This document shows, piece by piece, positions 15,452 through 23,874 of a DNA stretch of 64,000 nucleotides. A model generated the notes under the pieces. That model was not told the origin of the DNA and did not search any database. It saw nothing but the letters and a program-made list of their open reading frames with translations. Numbering within the stretch: the first letter of the stretch is position 1; each line of letters starts with the position of its first letter. The stretch comes from Patescibacteria group bacterium (GTDB lineage Bacteria > Patescibacteria > Paceibacteria > UBA6257 > 2-01-FULL-56-20): contig JAGXBC010000002.1 in assembly GCA_018971305.1 (NCBI GenBank), positions 62,001 to 126,000 on the forward strand, given 5' to 3'. A program made the position numbers and the translations under genes.

Positions 15452-17134
15452 ATGGCAGAAGCCAATCCAAGAGAATATGCCCCTGATTTTCCTGCCGAAG
15501 ACTGGTCAGAAAAAGACCGCCTGCTTTTGTCTCCTTTCGCAACCAACCCCGACGGATTTATTTCGGTTCTCAGAAATCTGCCAGCGGAAATAGTCGGCGC
15601 TCTTTGTTCGCGCGCGAGCCGTGCTTCCGGTTCGCTTCTGCGCGTGCTTCTCAAAGAATATTTTTATCCGATTCTTGACGGCGAAGATAAAAATTTGGGG
15701 AAAGAATTAGAAGAGACGGTTATTTTTCTGGGGCAACATGGATTCAAAAATATTTTGAATAATCAGCGCGCTCAACAGTTCTACGCCAAATGGCTCTCGC
15801 AATACGGTGATGATTCCATAGCTCAAATGACCGGCACGCATGTAGCCTTCTGGGGGATTTCGCAGGTGGCGATGAAGTTTGTTGAAGATCAAAGAGTTGG
15901 ATTGGAGCCGATAGAAAAATCCAGCCGATATGTGAATTTTGGCGGCAAGGTGGGCGGCAAATACCTTTATTATGTTCCGAAGCCCGATTTAGCGAATCTT
16001 GGATTACTTCAGGAATATTGTGAGACATTGGATGATCTTTTCGATACTTATGTTGCTCTTCAGCCGTCTCTTCTTGCCTGGCTTAAAGAGAAGTACGAAG
16101 AAAAAGATTCTGTTCTAGAAAAGAAAGTTTTTGACACTTTACGCGGACTTTTGCCGATGGCCACACTCGGACAAGTCGCCTTCCGCGGCAATGCTCAGGC
16201 GTTGGAATATCTGGTGAACCGCACCTCAAGCCACGCTTTAGGAGAATTGCGCTGGCTGGCGCGAGAGTTGAAGCAAGAGTTGGATAAGGAAATTCCCTCG
16301 CTTTTACTGCGCGTAAACGACCAAAAATCTATTGATTATCAAAACTATCTTGCCGGCCGCAAACAGGCCGTGCGTCGATTACTTGGAGATACAGAGACGG
16401 ATAACACAGAAACCACCGGCGCCTCCGGTGCGATCGTAAAATTGATTGAATTTGATCCGGAAGCCGAAAAAAAGATAGCCGCGGGGATTATTTTTGAGGC
16501 GAGCCACACTGGTTGGGAAGAAGCGCTCGCGCTCGCTAAAAAAATGTCCGAAGATGAGCTCAAACACTTGTTCGAAAAATATTTGTCCGGACGGACTGCG
16601 CGCTGGCAGAAAGTTGGGCGTGCTTTTGAAAATTCTTATCTGCGTTTTGAGATTTTAATGGATGCCGGCGCTTACCGCGATTTGCATCGCCACAGAATGA
16701 TGACGCAGGAACGGCAGCCATTCTCAACACACCACGGCTATGATATTCCCGAAGAAATAAAAAGCGCCGGGCTCGCGGAAAAATATTCTGCTGCCATGGA
16801 AAAAGCCGCGGGGCTTTTCGCAAAAATTGAGTCCGCCGATCCGGAGCTCGCGCAATATGTTGTTCCTATGGCTTACCGTGTTCGTTTCTATGAATGGCAG
16901 AATTTCCGCCAGATGTTTTGGGAAGCCGAGTTGCGTACGATTTCACAGGGTCATCCGAATTATCGACACGTGGAGCAGGAAAAGTACCGCTTGGTAAAAG
17001 AAAAATTTCCGCTGCTCGGTGAATTGATGCTAGTTGATATGAACGAATATGATTTCGCCCGCAGGGGAGTTGAAAAACAGATTGAAGCGAAAGAAGAGAG
17101 GATTCTTGATGGGTTGAAGAAAAAAGCACCCTGA
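15452..17134 (+). CDS. thyX: Tandem ThyX-like protein (FAD-dependent thymidylate synthase family)
   Basis: 560-aa protein made of two ThyX-like halves. Flavin-dependent thymidylate synthases make dTMP from dUMP using FAD, NADPH and methylene-THF, normally as tetramers of about 220-260 aa subunits. In the first half, GDDSIAQM and EPIEKSSRYV match the NQxSQRYV end of the ThyX motif but the RHR is replaced by DQR. In the second half RDLHRHRMMTQERQPFS keeps the RHR but the following residues differ from the RHRx7S signature. The two halves may each supply part of composite active sites. A TATACT box (15436-15441) lies 10 nt before the ATG. Whether it is an active thymidylate synthase is inference; no thyA is in view. 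Confidence 0.8.
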   Translation: MAEANPREYAPDFPAEDWSEKDRLLLSPFATNPDGFISVLRNLPAEIVGALCSRASRASGSLLRVLLKEYFYPILDGEDKNLGKELEETVIFLGQHGFKNILNNQRAQQFYAKWLSQYGDDSIAQMTGTHVAFWGISQVAMKFVEDQRVGLEPIEKSSRYVNFGGKVGGKYLYYVPKPDLANLGLLQEYCETLDDLFDTYVALQPSLLAWLKEKYEEKDSVLEKKVFDTLRGLLPMATLGQVAFRGNAQALEYLVNRTSSHALGELRWLARELKQELDKEIPSLLLRVNDQKSIDYQNYLAGRKQAVRRLLGDTETDNTETTGASGAIVKLIEFDPEAEKKIAAGIIFEASHTGWEEALALAKKMSEDELKHLFEKYLSGRTARWQKVGRAFENSYLRFEILMDAGAYRDLHRHRMMTQERQPFSTHHGYDIPEEIKSAGLAEKYSAAMEKAAGLFAKIESADPELAQYVVPMAYRVRFYEWQNFRQMFWEAELRTISQGHPNYRHVEQEKYRLVKEKFPLLGELMLVDMNEYDFARRGVEKQIEAKEERILDGLKKKAP

Positions 17135-17202
17135 AATTATAGTATCCGCAACACAGCCGCCGGCCATTTTTATTTCTTGTCCTCATCTGTTATTATATTG
17201 TT

Positions 17203-17748
17203 ATGATTTGGATCATATTAATTTTGTTTGTGGTCGTTGTGTGGCTAGTGCTCGCGTATAATAGTTTGATTCGCTTGAGGAATCAGGCTCAGGAAGCGTG
17301 GTCGGATATTGATGTGCAATTAAAGCGCCGCTATGATTTGATACCTAATTTGTTTGAAACCGTGAAGGGCTATATGATGCACGAAAAAGATGTTTTTGAA
17401 AAAGTGACCGAGGCGAGAACGCGGGCGATGTCCGCGCCGATGGGGCAGGAGAAGGCCCAGGCCGAGAATATGTTGAGCGGTGCCCTTAAATCTCTTTTCG
17501 CTGTTGCCGAGAATTATCCGCAATTGAAAGCTAACGAGAACTTCTCCAAGCTCCAAGACGAATTGACGGATACCGAAGACAAGATACAGGCCGCCCGCCG
17601 CTTTTACAATGGCGGAGTGCGCGACTTGAATATTGCTATACAGGTTTTTCCGAAGAACATTATCGCCAACTCCTTTGGGTTTAAGCCGATGGAATTTTTT
17701 GGAGATTTGAGTGACACCGAAAGGCAGCCGGTGAAGGTGAATTTTTAG
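17203..17748 (+). CDS. LemA family protein
   Basis: 181-aa protein with one N-terminal membrane helix (about residues 2-22) and a helical bundle domain. The conserved block RLRNQAQEAWSDIDVQLKRR and RYDLIPNLFETVKGYMMHE is diagnostic, with the C-terminal FYNGGVRDLNIAIQ and FPKNIIA segments. LemA proteins face outward or the periplasm and often sit next to M48 proteases. Here the HtpX-like gene follows 71 bp downstream, the common LemA-HtpX pairing, which suggests a joint role in membrane protein quality control. Confidence 0.93.
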   Translation: MIWIILILFVVVVWLVLAYNSLIRLRNQAQEAWSDIDVQLKRRYDLIPNLFETVKGYMMHEKDVFEKVTEARTRAMSAPMGQEKAQAENMLSGALKSLFAVAENYPQLKANENFSKLQDELTDTEDKIQAARRFYNGGVRDLNIAIQVFPKNIIANSFGFKPMEFFGDLSDTERQPVKVNF

Positions 17749-17819
17749 AAGTATAAGGTAAGATTTTAGAGGTTTTATTGGTATCAAATCTTAGTATCTA
17801 AGCTACAGATTCTATTTTT

Positions 17820-18713
17820 ATGGCAAACTTATACGCATACCAAGAATCCAATATTCATCGTACCTGGCTCTTATTTGGAGTTTTCTTCGTGGTGGTCATG
17901 GGATTAGGCTGGGTATTTTCCCAAGCTTACGGCGATTCGAGTTTCATTCTATTCGCCCTCATATTCAGCGTCGTTTATTCGCTTATCAGCTATTATTCTT
18001 CGGCGAGCATTGCCTTGTCTCTTGCACGGGCAAAGCAAATTGAAAAAAAAGACGCGCCAGAGCTCTACAATGCCGTTGAGAATCTTTGTATCGCTTCCGG
18101 TTTGCCGATGCCGAAAGTTTATATTACACCCGAAGAGCAGATAAACGCTTTCGCTACTGGCCGCGACCCGAAACATGCGGCTATAGCTGTTACTGCCGGA
18201 GCTTTACAGCGTTTGAACAAAACCGAGCTTGAGGGAGTATTGGCGCATGAACTTTCCCATGTCGGCAACCGCGACATTCTGGTTTCTACGGTCGCGGGAA
18301 TTCTCGCCGGAATTATTTCGCTTGTAGCGGATATTTTTTTACGTTCGCTTTTCTTCGGGGGGTTCGGCGGCAGGAATAACAGAGACGAAGGTGGTGGATT
18401 GTTCTTGATTCTTGGCATTGCGCTTTCAATCCTCGCTCCGATCGGGTCTATGCTTATCCAGCTCGCCATCTCCCGCAGACGTGAGGCCTTAGCCGACGCT
18501 TCCGGAGTTTTACTCACCCGCTACCCGCAGGGATTAATTTCGGCACTGGAGAAAATCGCCGTTGATAACGTTCCTATGGCTTCGGCAAAGGATTCTACGG
18601 CGCATATGTGGATAGATACGCCGTTCAAGGGCCAGGGTGTTTCCTGGTGGCACAAAATTTGGATGACCCATCCGCCGATACAAGATAGGATTGCGGCGCT
18701 TAAAAAACTGTAA
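17820..18713 (+). CDS. htpX: M48 membrane metalloprotease, HtpX-like
   Basis: 297-aa zinc metalloprotease. Two N-terminal helices (about 15-36 and 42-62) precede the catalytic motif LAHELSHVGNRD (HExxH, residues 143-147); two further hydrophobic segments (about 156-176 and 196-220) follow, and the third zinc ligand region is SRRREALADASGVLL. HtpX degrades damaged membrane proteins with its active site in the cytoplasm. The insert GGFGGRNNRDEGGG between helices is a flexible loop seen in many homologs. Pairs with the LemA gene upstream; the UMP kinase-like gene begins 5 bp downstream. Confidence 0.93.
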   Translation: MANLYAYQESNIHRTWLLFGVFFVVVMGLGWVFSQAYGDSSFILFALIFSVVYSLISYYSSASIALSLARAKQIEKKDAPELYNAVENLCIASGLPMPKVYITPEEQINAFATGRDPKHAAIAVTAGALQRLNKTELEGVLAHELSHVGNRDILVSTVAGILAGIISLVADIFLRSLFFGGFGGRNNRDEGGGLFLILGIALSILAPIGSMLIQLAISRRREALADASGVLLTRYPQGLISALEKIAVDNVPMASAKDSTAHMWIDTPFKGQGVSWWHKIWMTHPPIQDRIAALKKL

Positions 18714-18718
18714 CCAAG

Positions 18719-19411
18719 ATGAAATACTCTTTCGGTAAAACGGTGGTCATAGCTTTGGGCGGCTCCATTATGCATCCGGACGAGATTGATGTTGCCTACC
18801 TGAAGAGTTTTGAAAAATTCATACGAAAATTTATAAAGAAGGATTTCAAATTCGTTGTTGTTGTCGGCGGCGGGAGATTGGCCCGCGTTTTTCAAAATGC
18901 GGCGCAGGAAGTATCAGCTTTGCCGGATGAAGATAAGGATTGGCTGGGAATCCATTCTACCCGTCTCAACGCCCATCTACTCCGTACTATTTTCAGAAAA
19001 GTTGCCGACCCGGTTGTTATCGATGAACGCGGCAAGATTAAAAAATTAAAGTATCCCGTGACCATCGCTTCCGGCTGGGTGCCGGGGTGGTCCACGGATT
19101 TCGTTGCCGCCGCCATCGCCAAAGATTTTAAGGTGCAGGAATTCATCGTGGCCGGGAAGCCGGCGTTCGTTTATGAAGCTGATCCGGCTTTGGATAAGAA
19201 CACCAAGCCATATCAAAGGATCGGCTGGCCGGCATACAGGAAGTTAATTCCCAAAAAATGGATTCCCGGCTCGCACGCGCCGGTTGATCCGGTAGCTGCG
19301 CGGCTTTCCGAGAAGGCTAAATTGCAGTCTATAATCATCAACGGCAGAGACCTTAGGAATTTTGAGAAGCTCTTGAATGGAAAAGATTTTCGGGGCACAA
19401 TTATTGGATAA
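18719..19411 (+). CDS. pyrH: Amino acid kinase family protein, UMP kinase-like
   Basis: 230-aa cytoplasmic kinase of the amino acid kinase fold. It starts KTVVIALGGSIMHP and has the nucleotide loop VVVVGGGRLAR, then SGWVPGWSTDFVAAAIA, which resembles the W-x-PG-x-STD segment typical of the archaeal-type UMP kinases. It would phosphorylate UMP to UDP using ATP. The match is to the archaeal-like branch rather than to the hexameric E. coli type, which fits many Patescibacteria. Carbamate or aspartate kinase functions are less likely because of the short length and the STD segment. The next gene starts 4 bp downstream. Confidence 0.8.
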   Translation: MKYSFGKTVVIALGGSIMHPDEIDVAYLKSFEKFIRKFIKKDFKFVVVVGGGRLARVFQNAAQEVSALPDEDKDWLGIHSTRLNAHLLRTIFRKVADPVVIDERGKIKKLKYPVTIASGWVPGWSTDFVAAAIAKDFKVQEFIVAGKPAFVYEADPALDKNTKPYQRIGWPAYRKLIPKKWIPGSHAPVDPVAARLSEKAKLQSIIINGRDLRNFEKLLNGKDFRGTIIG

Positions 19412-19415
19412 ATAC

Positions 19416-19769
19416 ATGGGGAAAGAGATATTAGAATTAGAATTAGAGTCGTTAAAATCTGCGGAGTCGGAACAATCCTCGGGCGAATTTAATGATTTTA
19501 AAGTAGAAAAGGAAGGGGATTATTCTGTGATAAGCTGGACCTTGCATGACGCAGAATTAAAAGGCGACATTTCTTTTATTCTTCGGGTTAACAATAAAAC
19601 CGGAGAATTGGCTGAGAGGCGGTGGACAAAAGTAGTTGATGGCCAAGAAACGCTTCTTCGGCAAGAAAATTTTGAGGCGGAAGAATCGTTGTCACCATCT
19701 CGGAGCACGGCTTATAGGCTGAAAAAGTTAGAAGAAGAGGCTTTGAATTCTTTAAAAAATCAGGTATAA
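19416..19769 (+). CDS. Hypothetical acidic protein, 117 aa
   Basis: No family recognised. A long acidic N-terminal stretch (EILELELESLKSAESE) precedes a beta-rich centre (YSVISWTLHD, DISFILRVNNKTGEL) and a helical C-terminus, resembling a small antiparallel sheet domain with helical ends. The start at 19416, 4 bp after the kinase stop, is preferred to an in-frame ATG at 19377 that overlaps the kinase by 35 bp. Probably cotranscribed with the kinase. It is followed by tRNA-Ser. Confidence 0.6.
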   Translation: MGKEILELELESLKSAESEQSSGEFNDFKVEKEGDYSVISWTLHDAELKGDISFILRVNNKTGELAERRWTKVVDGQETLLRQENFEAEESLSPSRSTAYRLKKLEEEALNSLKNQV

Positions 19770-19790
19770 GTATTTAGTTTAGATAATATT

Positions 19791-19875
19791 GGAAGGGTCG
19801 CATAGTGGCCTAGTGCGCACGCTTGGAAAGCGTGTATACCGCAAGGTATCGAGGGTTCGAATCCCTCCCCTTCCG
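19791..19875 (+). tRNA. tRNA-Ser(GGA)
   Basis: Cloverleaf with acceptor GGAAGGG/CCCTTCC, anticodon loop TTGGAAA in the stem ACGC/GCGT giving GGA, a long variable arm (TACCGCAAGGTA), T-arm GAGGG-TTCGAAT-CCCTC and discriminator G. CCA is not encoded. Class II tRNA, 85 nt. Confidence 0.96.
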
Positions 19876-19953
19876 CAATACTACGACAACTCTCCTGAAA
19901 TAAATCAGGTCATTTGACTGTATTATTTTTGTAGCTACGAGTATGATTTTAAT

Positions 19954-20508
19954 ATGCCAGAAAAGACAGATGAAGACATCGCGACTGATGTCCAGCGCGG
20001 AGATGCGCAGGCTTTTGGGACGCTGGTAGAGCGTTATGAAGACAAGTTGATACGATACGCGAGGAGGTTTCTTCGCAGTAGCGATGACGCCGAGGATTTG
20101 GTGCAGGAAACATTCATTAAGGCTTATTCTAATATAAAAGGTTTTGATACTAAGCGTAGATTTTCCCCCTGGATATATCGCATTGCTCATAACGAATTCG
20201 TGAATTCCATGAGGAAGAGGAGCGGTAAGGAAAATATTTCCATTTTTGATTTCGATCTCCTTTTCCCCCATCCGGTTGCCAAGGAAACCGCGGATGACAA
20301 AGTGAATAAAGAAGAGTTAAAGAGGATGTTGGGGGGGTATTTGGAACAGTTGGATCCCAAATACAGAGAGCCCATCGTCCTTTATTATTTTGAAGATATG
20401 GATTACGGAGAAATAGCGGACATTTTACAGATTCCTTCTTCCACTGTCGGCGTGCGTCTGCGCCGCGGCAAGGCGATGCTCAGAAAGTTGATGGATAAGT
20501 TAAATTGA
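19954..20508 (+). CDS. ECF-type RNA polymerase sigma factor
   Basis: 184-aa group IV sigma-70. Region 2 shows AEDLVQETFIKAYSNIKGF with the core-binding and -10 contacts, then SPWIYRIAHNEFVNSMRKR; region 4 is a C-terminal helix-turn-helix (DYGEIADILQIPSSTVGVRLRRG). No region 3 is present, as expected for ECF factors. The next gene begins 2 bp after its stop and encodes a membrane protein, the usual arrangement for a sigma factor and its membrane-bound antagonist. The efflux genes that follow may be its targets. TATGAT lies 6 nt before the ATG. Confidence 0.93.
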   Translation: MPEKTDEDIATDVQRGDAQAFGTLVERYEDKLIRYARRFLRSSDDAEDLVQETFIKAYSNIKGFDTKRRFSPWIYRIAHNEFVNSMRKRSGKENISIFDFDLLFPHPVAKETADDKVNKEELKRMLGGYLEQLDPKYREPIVLYYFEDMDYGEIADILQIPSSTVGVRLRRGKAMLRKLMDKLN

Positions 20509-20510
20509 AT

Positions 20511-21227
20511 ATGGAAAAAGAAAACAATAAACAATCTATTAAGGACAGCGTTTTGAACGCAATAAAAAGCGGCAGAGCTAAGATGCTTCCGCGCTGGCAT
20601 TTTGTTCTTAAGGGCGTACTGCTCGCGATTGGAGTTCTTTTGCTGGCCTTTCTTTTGCTCTATCTCGTGAGTTTTATCGTTTTTTCTATGCATCAGACGG
20701 GAGTTTGGTTTGTCCCGGTTTTTGGCTTGCCCGGTTGGTTCTCTTTCCTGCGACACATACCATGGATTCTTATCGGACTTTCTCTCTTATTCATTATTGT
20801 TCTGGAAATATTGGTCAGACGATATTCTTTCACATATCGTAAGCCCCTCTTATATTCGGTATTCGCTATAGTTCTAATCGCCGGTATCGTGGGAATTTTT
20901 GCTGCGCCGCTTCATAGGGGATTTTTCCTATCAATGCGTTTCGGCGGCAAAAGGCCTCCGCGGCCATCGATTCCTTTCTTGGACAATTTCTACCGCAGTT
21001 TCGGATTCCAGAGACTGGATGATGTTCACCGCGGGACGATAACGGAAATGATACCGGCAGGTTTTGTTATGGAAAATTTTGGTGGCGAAACTTCCACGAT
21101 TATTATTTCTTCCGGTACGAGGCTTTTACCAATCAACGATTTTGAAGTCGGAGATACGGTTACGGTCTTTGGAGAAGAGAATGGTAATAGCGTGCAAGCG
21201 GTGGGCATAAGGGAAATAAGCGATTGA
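20511..21227 (+). CDS. Membrane protein with C-terminal OB-like domain, possible anti-sigma factor
   Basis: 238-aa protein. A short polar N-terminus (about 25 residues, containing NAIKSGRAKMLPRW) precedes four hydrophobic helices, after which a soluble domain contains GTITEMIPAGFVMENF and GTRLLPINDFEVGDTVTVFG. That domain resembles the DUF5666-like beta-barrel in the protein encoded at 25174. Its place 2 bp after the sigma gene suggests a membrane-bound regulator of that factor, with the N-terminal tail holding the sigma factor and the C-terminal domain sensing outside. No ZAS zinc motif is present, so this is inference. A TTG at 20505 is also in frame; the ATG at 20511 is better. Confidence 0.68.
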   Translation: MEKENNKQSIKDSVLNAIKSGRAKMLPRWHFVLKGVLLAIGVLLLAFLLLYLVSFIVFSMHQTGVWFVPVFGLPGWFSFLRHIPWILIGLSLLFIIVLEILVRRYSFTYRKPLLYSVFAIVLIAGIVGIFAAPLHRGFFLSMRFGGKRPPRPSIPFLDNFYRSFGFQRLDDVHRGTITEMIPAGFVMENFGGETSTIIISSGTRLLPINDFEVGDTVTVFGEENGNSVQAVGIREISD

Positions 21228-21331
21228 GATGTCCCTGGATACGGTAAGAATATTCCTGGTGGCAGCGAAATAAAAATATCTGGAATTTGTATATACATAT
21301 ACGGTGGATTTGCCCCCTGAAGCCCTTAACG

Positions 21332-23059
21332 ATGCTTAAAAATATCTTCAAAAAAATTATAAAAAGAAAAATATTGTCCGCGATTGTGTTGGTTGGTGTT
21401 TGTGTCGGTGTCTATTTTTCTTATAACGCAATAAAAGGAGGTAGTGGCGGTGTCTTACCTCAATATGTTACCGCTAATGCTCAGGTCGGAACACTGGTGG
21501 TTTCCGTATCCGGCAGCGGCCAGATGGCGGCCTCCAGCCAGGTGGATATAAAACCCAAAGTTTCGGGAGATGTGACATGGGTAGGAGTAGCGGCTGGAAA
21601 CACTGTCCATTCCGGTCAAGCCCTTGTAAGAATAGATGACACTACTGCCCTGCAGGCGGTGACCAACGCCGAACAATCTCTCGCTACATCCCGGCTTCAA
21701 TATCAACAAGCAATAGCTCAGGCCCCCATAGATTATCAAAATGCGATTAATGCTTTGGCTTCGGCGAAAACCTCTCTTAGTAATCAATACAATACTACTT
21801 TTAATATCCTTTCCAGTACGTATCTGGATTTGCCTGGTATAAATACGGGAATGTATAACATTCTTTATGGAACCGATCTCGACCAGAAAAATGGTAAATG
21901 GAACGTCGATTCGCTTATTGATCTTTTCCAAAACCAAGACAATTCAACAATAATTTCGCTCGCCAATATCGCTAAGAGCGATTACGCCGTGGCCAATAAT
22001 AAATATAATTCCAGCGTCACGTCTTATAAACAAATAACCAGGTCTTCGAGCGGTAGCGATTTAGAGAGTCTTCTCGGACAGAGCATAGATACTGCGGCTT
22101 CGGTTGCGCAGACCTTGCAAGATGAACTGAATTTATTGGGAGGAGTAACCGATCTTGCGAAGCAGTACGGTCGGACTTTACCAAATGCCATAAATACCCT
22201 ACAGACAAACGCCCGCAATTATCTTACTAGTATGAACAGCGATTTGAGTTCGCTTTTATCACAGCAGCAATCTATTAATTCCGACGAGCAGGCTATTACA
22301 ACGGATCAGCAAAATATTACCCTGCTTCAGGTTGGAAATCCGACCAATGATAATCCTATCAGTTTACAGATCTCTAAAAATAACTTGGCGGCACAGGAGC
22401 AGAGCCTCGCTGATCTTAAAACGGCGCTAAGCGATTACACAATAACCGCGCCTTTCGACGGAACGATTTCCGCGGTAAACGTTAATGTGGGCGATACTCT
22501 GAGCGGCGCCGTGGCTACAATCGTTTCTACCAAGCAGCTGGCGCAGGCGACATTCAACGAGGTTGATATCGTCAATGTGAAAATAGGGCAAAAAGCCAGC
22601 GTGACCTTTGATGCGCTTCCAAATCTCACGCTTACCGGTAAGGTCGCAGAAGTTGATCCTGTGGGAACCGTAAGCCAAGGGGTGGTGAGCTATAAAGTTC
22701 AAGTTGCACTCGACGATAATAATCAATCTGTGAAGCCGGGAATGAGCGATACGGTGGAGATAATCACTAATGCCAAGCAGAACGCGCTCCTAATCCCTAA
22801 TTCCGCGATAACAACAAGACAGGGAATATCTTATGTTCAGATCATAGGAGCAGACGGAGTTCCTATAGAAACGCAGGTTACTACTGGTTTGTTTAATGAC
22901 ACCGAAACAGAAATATTGTCCGGTCTTAAAGAAAGCGATAAGGTGGTGACGCAGACCGTTGCCGCAAAAACAACTACGCAGAGTACTGTTGGCGCTACCG
23001 GCGGGAATGCCAGATTCGGCGGAGGGGGCGGCGGGGGATTGCGGGTTCTAGGATTATAG
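21332..23059 (+). CDS. MacA-like periplasmic adaptor (HlyD/RND type)
   Basis: 575-aa membrane fusion protein. One N-terminal helix (about 13-32) anchors it; the lipoyl half-motifs follow (VSGSGQMAASSQV and later DYTITAPFDGTISAVNVNVGD), separated by a very long helical hairpin (about residues 100-370, with many Gln, Asn and Ser) and then a beta-barrel (VTFDALPNLTLTGKVAEVDP). The hairpin is far longer than in typical MacA. The tail is glycine-rich (RFGGGGGGG). With the ATPase and permease genes downstream it forms a MacAB-like exporter. Start at 21332 is chosen by the typical basic N-terminus; upstream codons are not coding-like. Monoderm bacteria use such adaptors without TolC. Confidence 0.88.
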   Translation: MLKNIFKKIIKRKILSAIVLVGVCVGVYFSYNAIKGGSGGVLPQYVTANAQVGTLVVSVSGSGQMAASSQVDIKPKVSGDVTWVGVAAGNTVHSGQALVRIDDTTALQAVTNAEQSLATSRLQYQQAIAQAPIDYQNAINALASAKTSLSNQYNTTFNILSSTYLDLPGINTGMYNILYGTDLDQKNGKWNVDSLIDLFQNQDNSTIISLANIAKSDYAVANNKYNSSVTSYKQITRSSSGSDLESLLGQSIDTAASVAQTLQDELNLLGGVTDLAKQYGRTLPNAINTLQTNARNYLTSMNSDLSSLLSQQQSINSDEQAITTDQQNITLLQVGNPTNDNPISLQISKNNLAAQEQSLADLKTALSDYTITAPFDGTISAVNVNVGDTLSGAVATIVSTKQLAQATFNEVDIVNVKIGQKASVTFDALPNLTLTGKVAEVDPVGTVSQGVVSYKVQVALDDNNQSVKPGMSDTVEIITNAKQNALLIPNSAITTRQGISYVQIIGADGVPIETQVTTGLFNDTETEILSGLKESDKVVTQTVAAKTTTQSTVGATGGNARFGGGGGGGLRVLGL

Positions 23060-23155
23060 ATCTCTGCGATCAAAAAAATAAATATAAAATATTGGCAGCC
23101 GCGAAAATGATTGGTGTAAATCAACTCTTAATTCGTTTTGCCTTCACGGAGTAAT

Positions 23156-23869
23156 ATGATTGAAGTAAAAAATATCACGAAAATTTATAAGACTGGCGAC
23201 TTTGAAACAGTCGCCTTAAAGAACGTGTCGTTTAGCGTCCGTGACGGAGAATTCGTGGCGATTATGGGTCCGTCCGGTTCAGGCAAGTCAACGCTTATGC
23301 ATTTACTCGGGGCGCTCGACACGCCTACGAGCGGAGAATATCTTCTTGACGGGAAAAATGTGGCCAAACTTTCCGAAGACGAACTTGCCGACATCCGCAA
23401 CGAAAAGATTGGTTTTGTTTTCCAGCAGTTCAATCTTTTGCCGCGGGCCACTGTTTTCAGAAACGTAATGCTTCCGCTCGTGTACGCTGGAGTTGAAAGA
23501 GACAAAAGAGAAGAGCGTGCGAAAAAGGCTCTGGTTTCGGCCGCTCTGCCGGAAGATTGGTGGCAGCACCATTCCAATGAGCTCTCTGGAGGACAAATCC
23601 AAAGAGTTGCTATCGCTCGGGCGCTGGTTAATAATCCGACTTTAATCCTGGCAGACGAGCCGACGGGAAATCTGGATTCCAAGACAGGAGAAATAGTTCT
23701 TGCTACTTTTCAGAGATTACATCAAGAAGGACGGACGATAGTGCTTATTACGCACGAGCTTTACGTTGCGGAACATGCTGAACGGATAATGCATATCCGC
23801 GACGGCGAAATAAAAGAAGACGGTAAAAATCATAGTCGCCGTATCGTCCATCATCCCGCAGCGGAATAA
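23156..23869 (+). CDS. ABC transporter ATP-binding protein, MacB/LolD type
   Basis: 237-aa ABC ATPase. Walker A GPSGSGKST (residues 38-46), Q-loop VFQQFNLLPRATV, signature NELSGGQIQRVAIARAL, Walker B LILADEPTGNLDSKTG and H-loop VLITHE are all intact. The set matches the LolD/MacB export family. GGAG lies 5 nt before the ATG at 23156, which fixes the start. It powers the permease encoded 5 bp downstream and works with the upstream adaptor. Confidence 0.95.
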   Translation: MIEVKNITKIYKTGDFETVALKNVSFSVRDGEFVAIMGPSGSGKSTLMHLLGALDTPTSGEYLLDGKNVAKLSEDELADIRNEKIGFVFQQFNLLPRATVFRNVMLPLVYAGVERDKREERAKKALVSAALPEDWWQHHSNELSGGQIQRVAIARALVNNPTLILADEPTGNLDSKTGEIVLATFQRLHQEGRTIVLITHELYVAEHAERIMHIRDGEIKEDGKNHSRRIVHHPAAE

Positions 23870-23874
23870 TATCC

